In this document: positions 5,955 to 6,209 of the stretch, piece after piece
Position numbering within the stretch: position 1 is the stretch's first letter
How the letters are laid out: each line of letters starts with the position of its first letter
DNA from: an uncultured bacterium
GTDB lineage: Bacteria > Bacillota > Clostridia > Lachnospirales > Lachnospiraceae
Direction: 5' to 3'
DNA: 6,209 bases
Assembly: GCA_905215625.1 (NCBI GenBank)
Contig: CAJMQQ010000090.1
Span: 1 to 6,209 of the forward strand
Translations under genes and position numbers: made by a program
Notes under the pieces: model-generated
What the model saw: only the letters and a program-made list of their open reading frames with translations
Database searches by the model: none
What the model was told of the DNA's origin: nothing

Positions 5955-6004
5955 AAAAGGCCACGCTGCCGCTCTTCTATCAGGAACGGCAGTAATGGCC
6001 TTTT
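5955..6004. terminator. Bidirectional intrinsic terminator
   Basis: AAAAGGCCA (5955-5963) pairs perfectly with TGGCCTTTT (5996-6004), and after a small internal loop CTGCCG (5966-5971) pairs with CGGCAG (5987-5992), closing a 15-nt loop. The plus strand ends in TTTT and the minus strand in TTTTT. The hairpin can therefore terminate both the AT-rich plus-strand genes and the minus-strand metY-like gene that ends 75 nt away. Confidence 0.88.
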
Positions 6005-6078
6005 ATTATAGGCGCGGCTATATGTTATTTAGTCAGAAACGGTTCTGCCGCATGAATAAGTCCTATCGCCATTGGCTT

Positions 6079-6209
6079 TTAATCCTCTAATGCCTGGCGA
6101 AGGTCTTCAATAATATCGTCTGCATTCTCAATGCCGACGCTTAAGCGGATTAAGGACGGATCCACTCCTGCCTCTACCAGCTGCTCATCGTTTAACTGTC
6201 TGTGGGTAT
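6079..6209 (-). CDS. metY: C-terminus of Cys/Met-metabolism PLP enzyme, probably O-acetylhomoserine sulfhydrylase
   Basis: Only the last 42 codons are present; the gene enters from the right edge and stops at the TAA read from 6079-6081. The translation starts THRQLNDEQLVEAGV and continues DPSLIRLSVGIENADDII to the end. In this fold-type I PLP family the C-terminal block with THRQL and LIRLSVGIE is conserved, and its Arg (in LIRLSVG) binds the substrate carboxylate. The THRQL form and the ending EDLRQALED fit O-acetyl-L-homoserine aminocarboxypropyltransferase (MetY), which makes homocysteine or methionine from O-acetylhomoserine with sulfide or methanethiol. Cystathionine gamma-synthase or methionine gamma-lyase cannot be fully excluded from so short a piece. 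A strong hairpin terminator lies downstream. Confidence 0.85.
   Translation of the reverse strand, partial: THRQLNDEQLVEAGVDPSLIRLSVGIENADDIIEDLRQALED

Noticed and set aside
6034..6047. Small hairpin CAGAA-ACGG-TTCTG downstream of metY
   Set aside because: The stem is five base pairs without a following U-run on either strand; the larger hairpin at 5955-6004 is the credible terminator.
1..6209. CRISPR arrays, tRNA or rRNA genes, IS elements, integrase or att-like flanking repeats
   Set aside because: I looked along both strands and found no regularly spaced repeats, cloverleaf, transposase or recombinase motifs, or matching repeats at the edges of the AT-rich patch.

Overview
The window looks like chromosomal DNA from a clostridial Firmicute, most likely a Lachnospiraceae-type gut anaerobe. 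The reasons are strong AGGAGG-type ribosome sites, a clostridial-style CarD regulator, an S-layer-homology (SLH) wall protein, a MacAB-like exporter whose adaptor has an N-terminal membrane anchor, and a DUF6061-like small protein. This assignment is inference from protein style; no rRNA or other marker is present.

Layout. (1) Positions 1-3991, minus strand, hold a tight four-gene operon of moderate GC. In order of transcription it encodes a secreted SLH-domain protein, a long MacA/HlyD-type adaptor with two lipoyl-like modules, a MacB-type ABC ATPase, and the N-terminal part of a MacB-type permease that runs off the left edge. Spacings are 15 nt, 8 nt and a 17-nt overlap, so the four are almost certainly co-transcribed. 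They probably form one envelope-spanning export machine: permease and ATPase in the membrane, adaptor reaching outward, SLH protein bound in the wall. (2) Positions 3992-4341 are an AT-rich intergenic stretch. It holds weak candidate promoter elements for the minus operon, a good plus-strand extended -10 promoter, and the tail of an orphan hydrophobic reading frame. (3) Positions 4342-5855, plus strand, hold three AT-rich genes: a DUF6061-like small protein, a CarD-family RNA-polymerase-binding regulator with a GTG start, and a small lipoprotein with its own promoter. (4) Positions 5856-6078 hold a short orphan reading-frame tail and a bidirectional hairpin terminator. (5) Positions 6079-6209, minus strand, are the last 42 codons of a Cys/Met-metabolism PLP enzyme, most likely O-acetylhomoserine sulfhydrylase (MetY).

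The base composition of about 4020-5950 is clearly lower in GC than the blocks on either side. Together with orphan gene tails at both ends, this suggests an accessory patch between the exporter operon and metY, although no integrase, IS element or flanking repeat is visible. I do not see a clearly novel system. The most interesting points are the pairing of the SLH protein with the exporter, the duplicated architecture of the adaptor, and the AT-rich patch.
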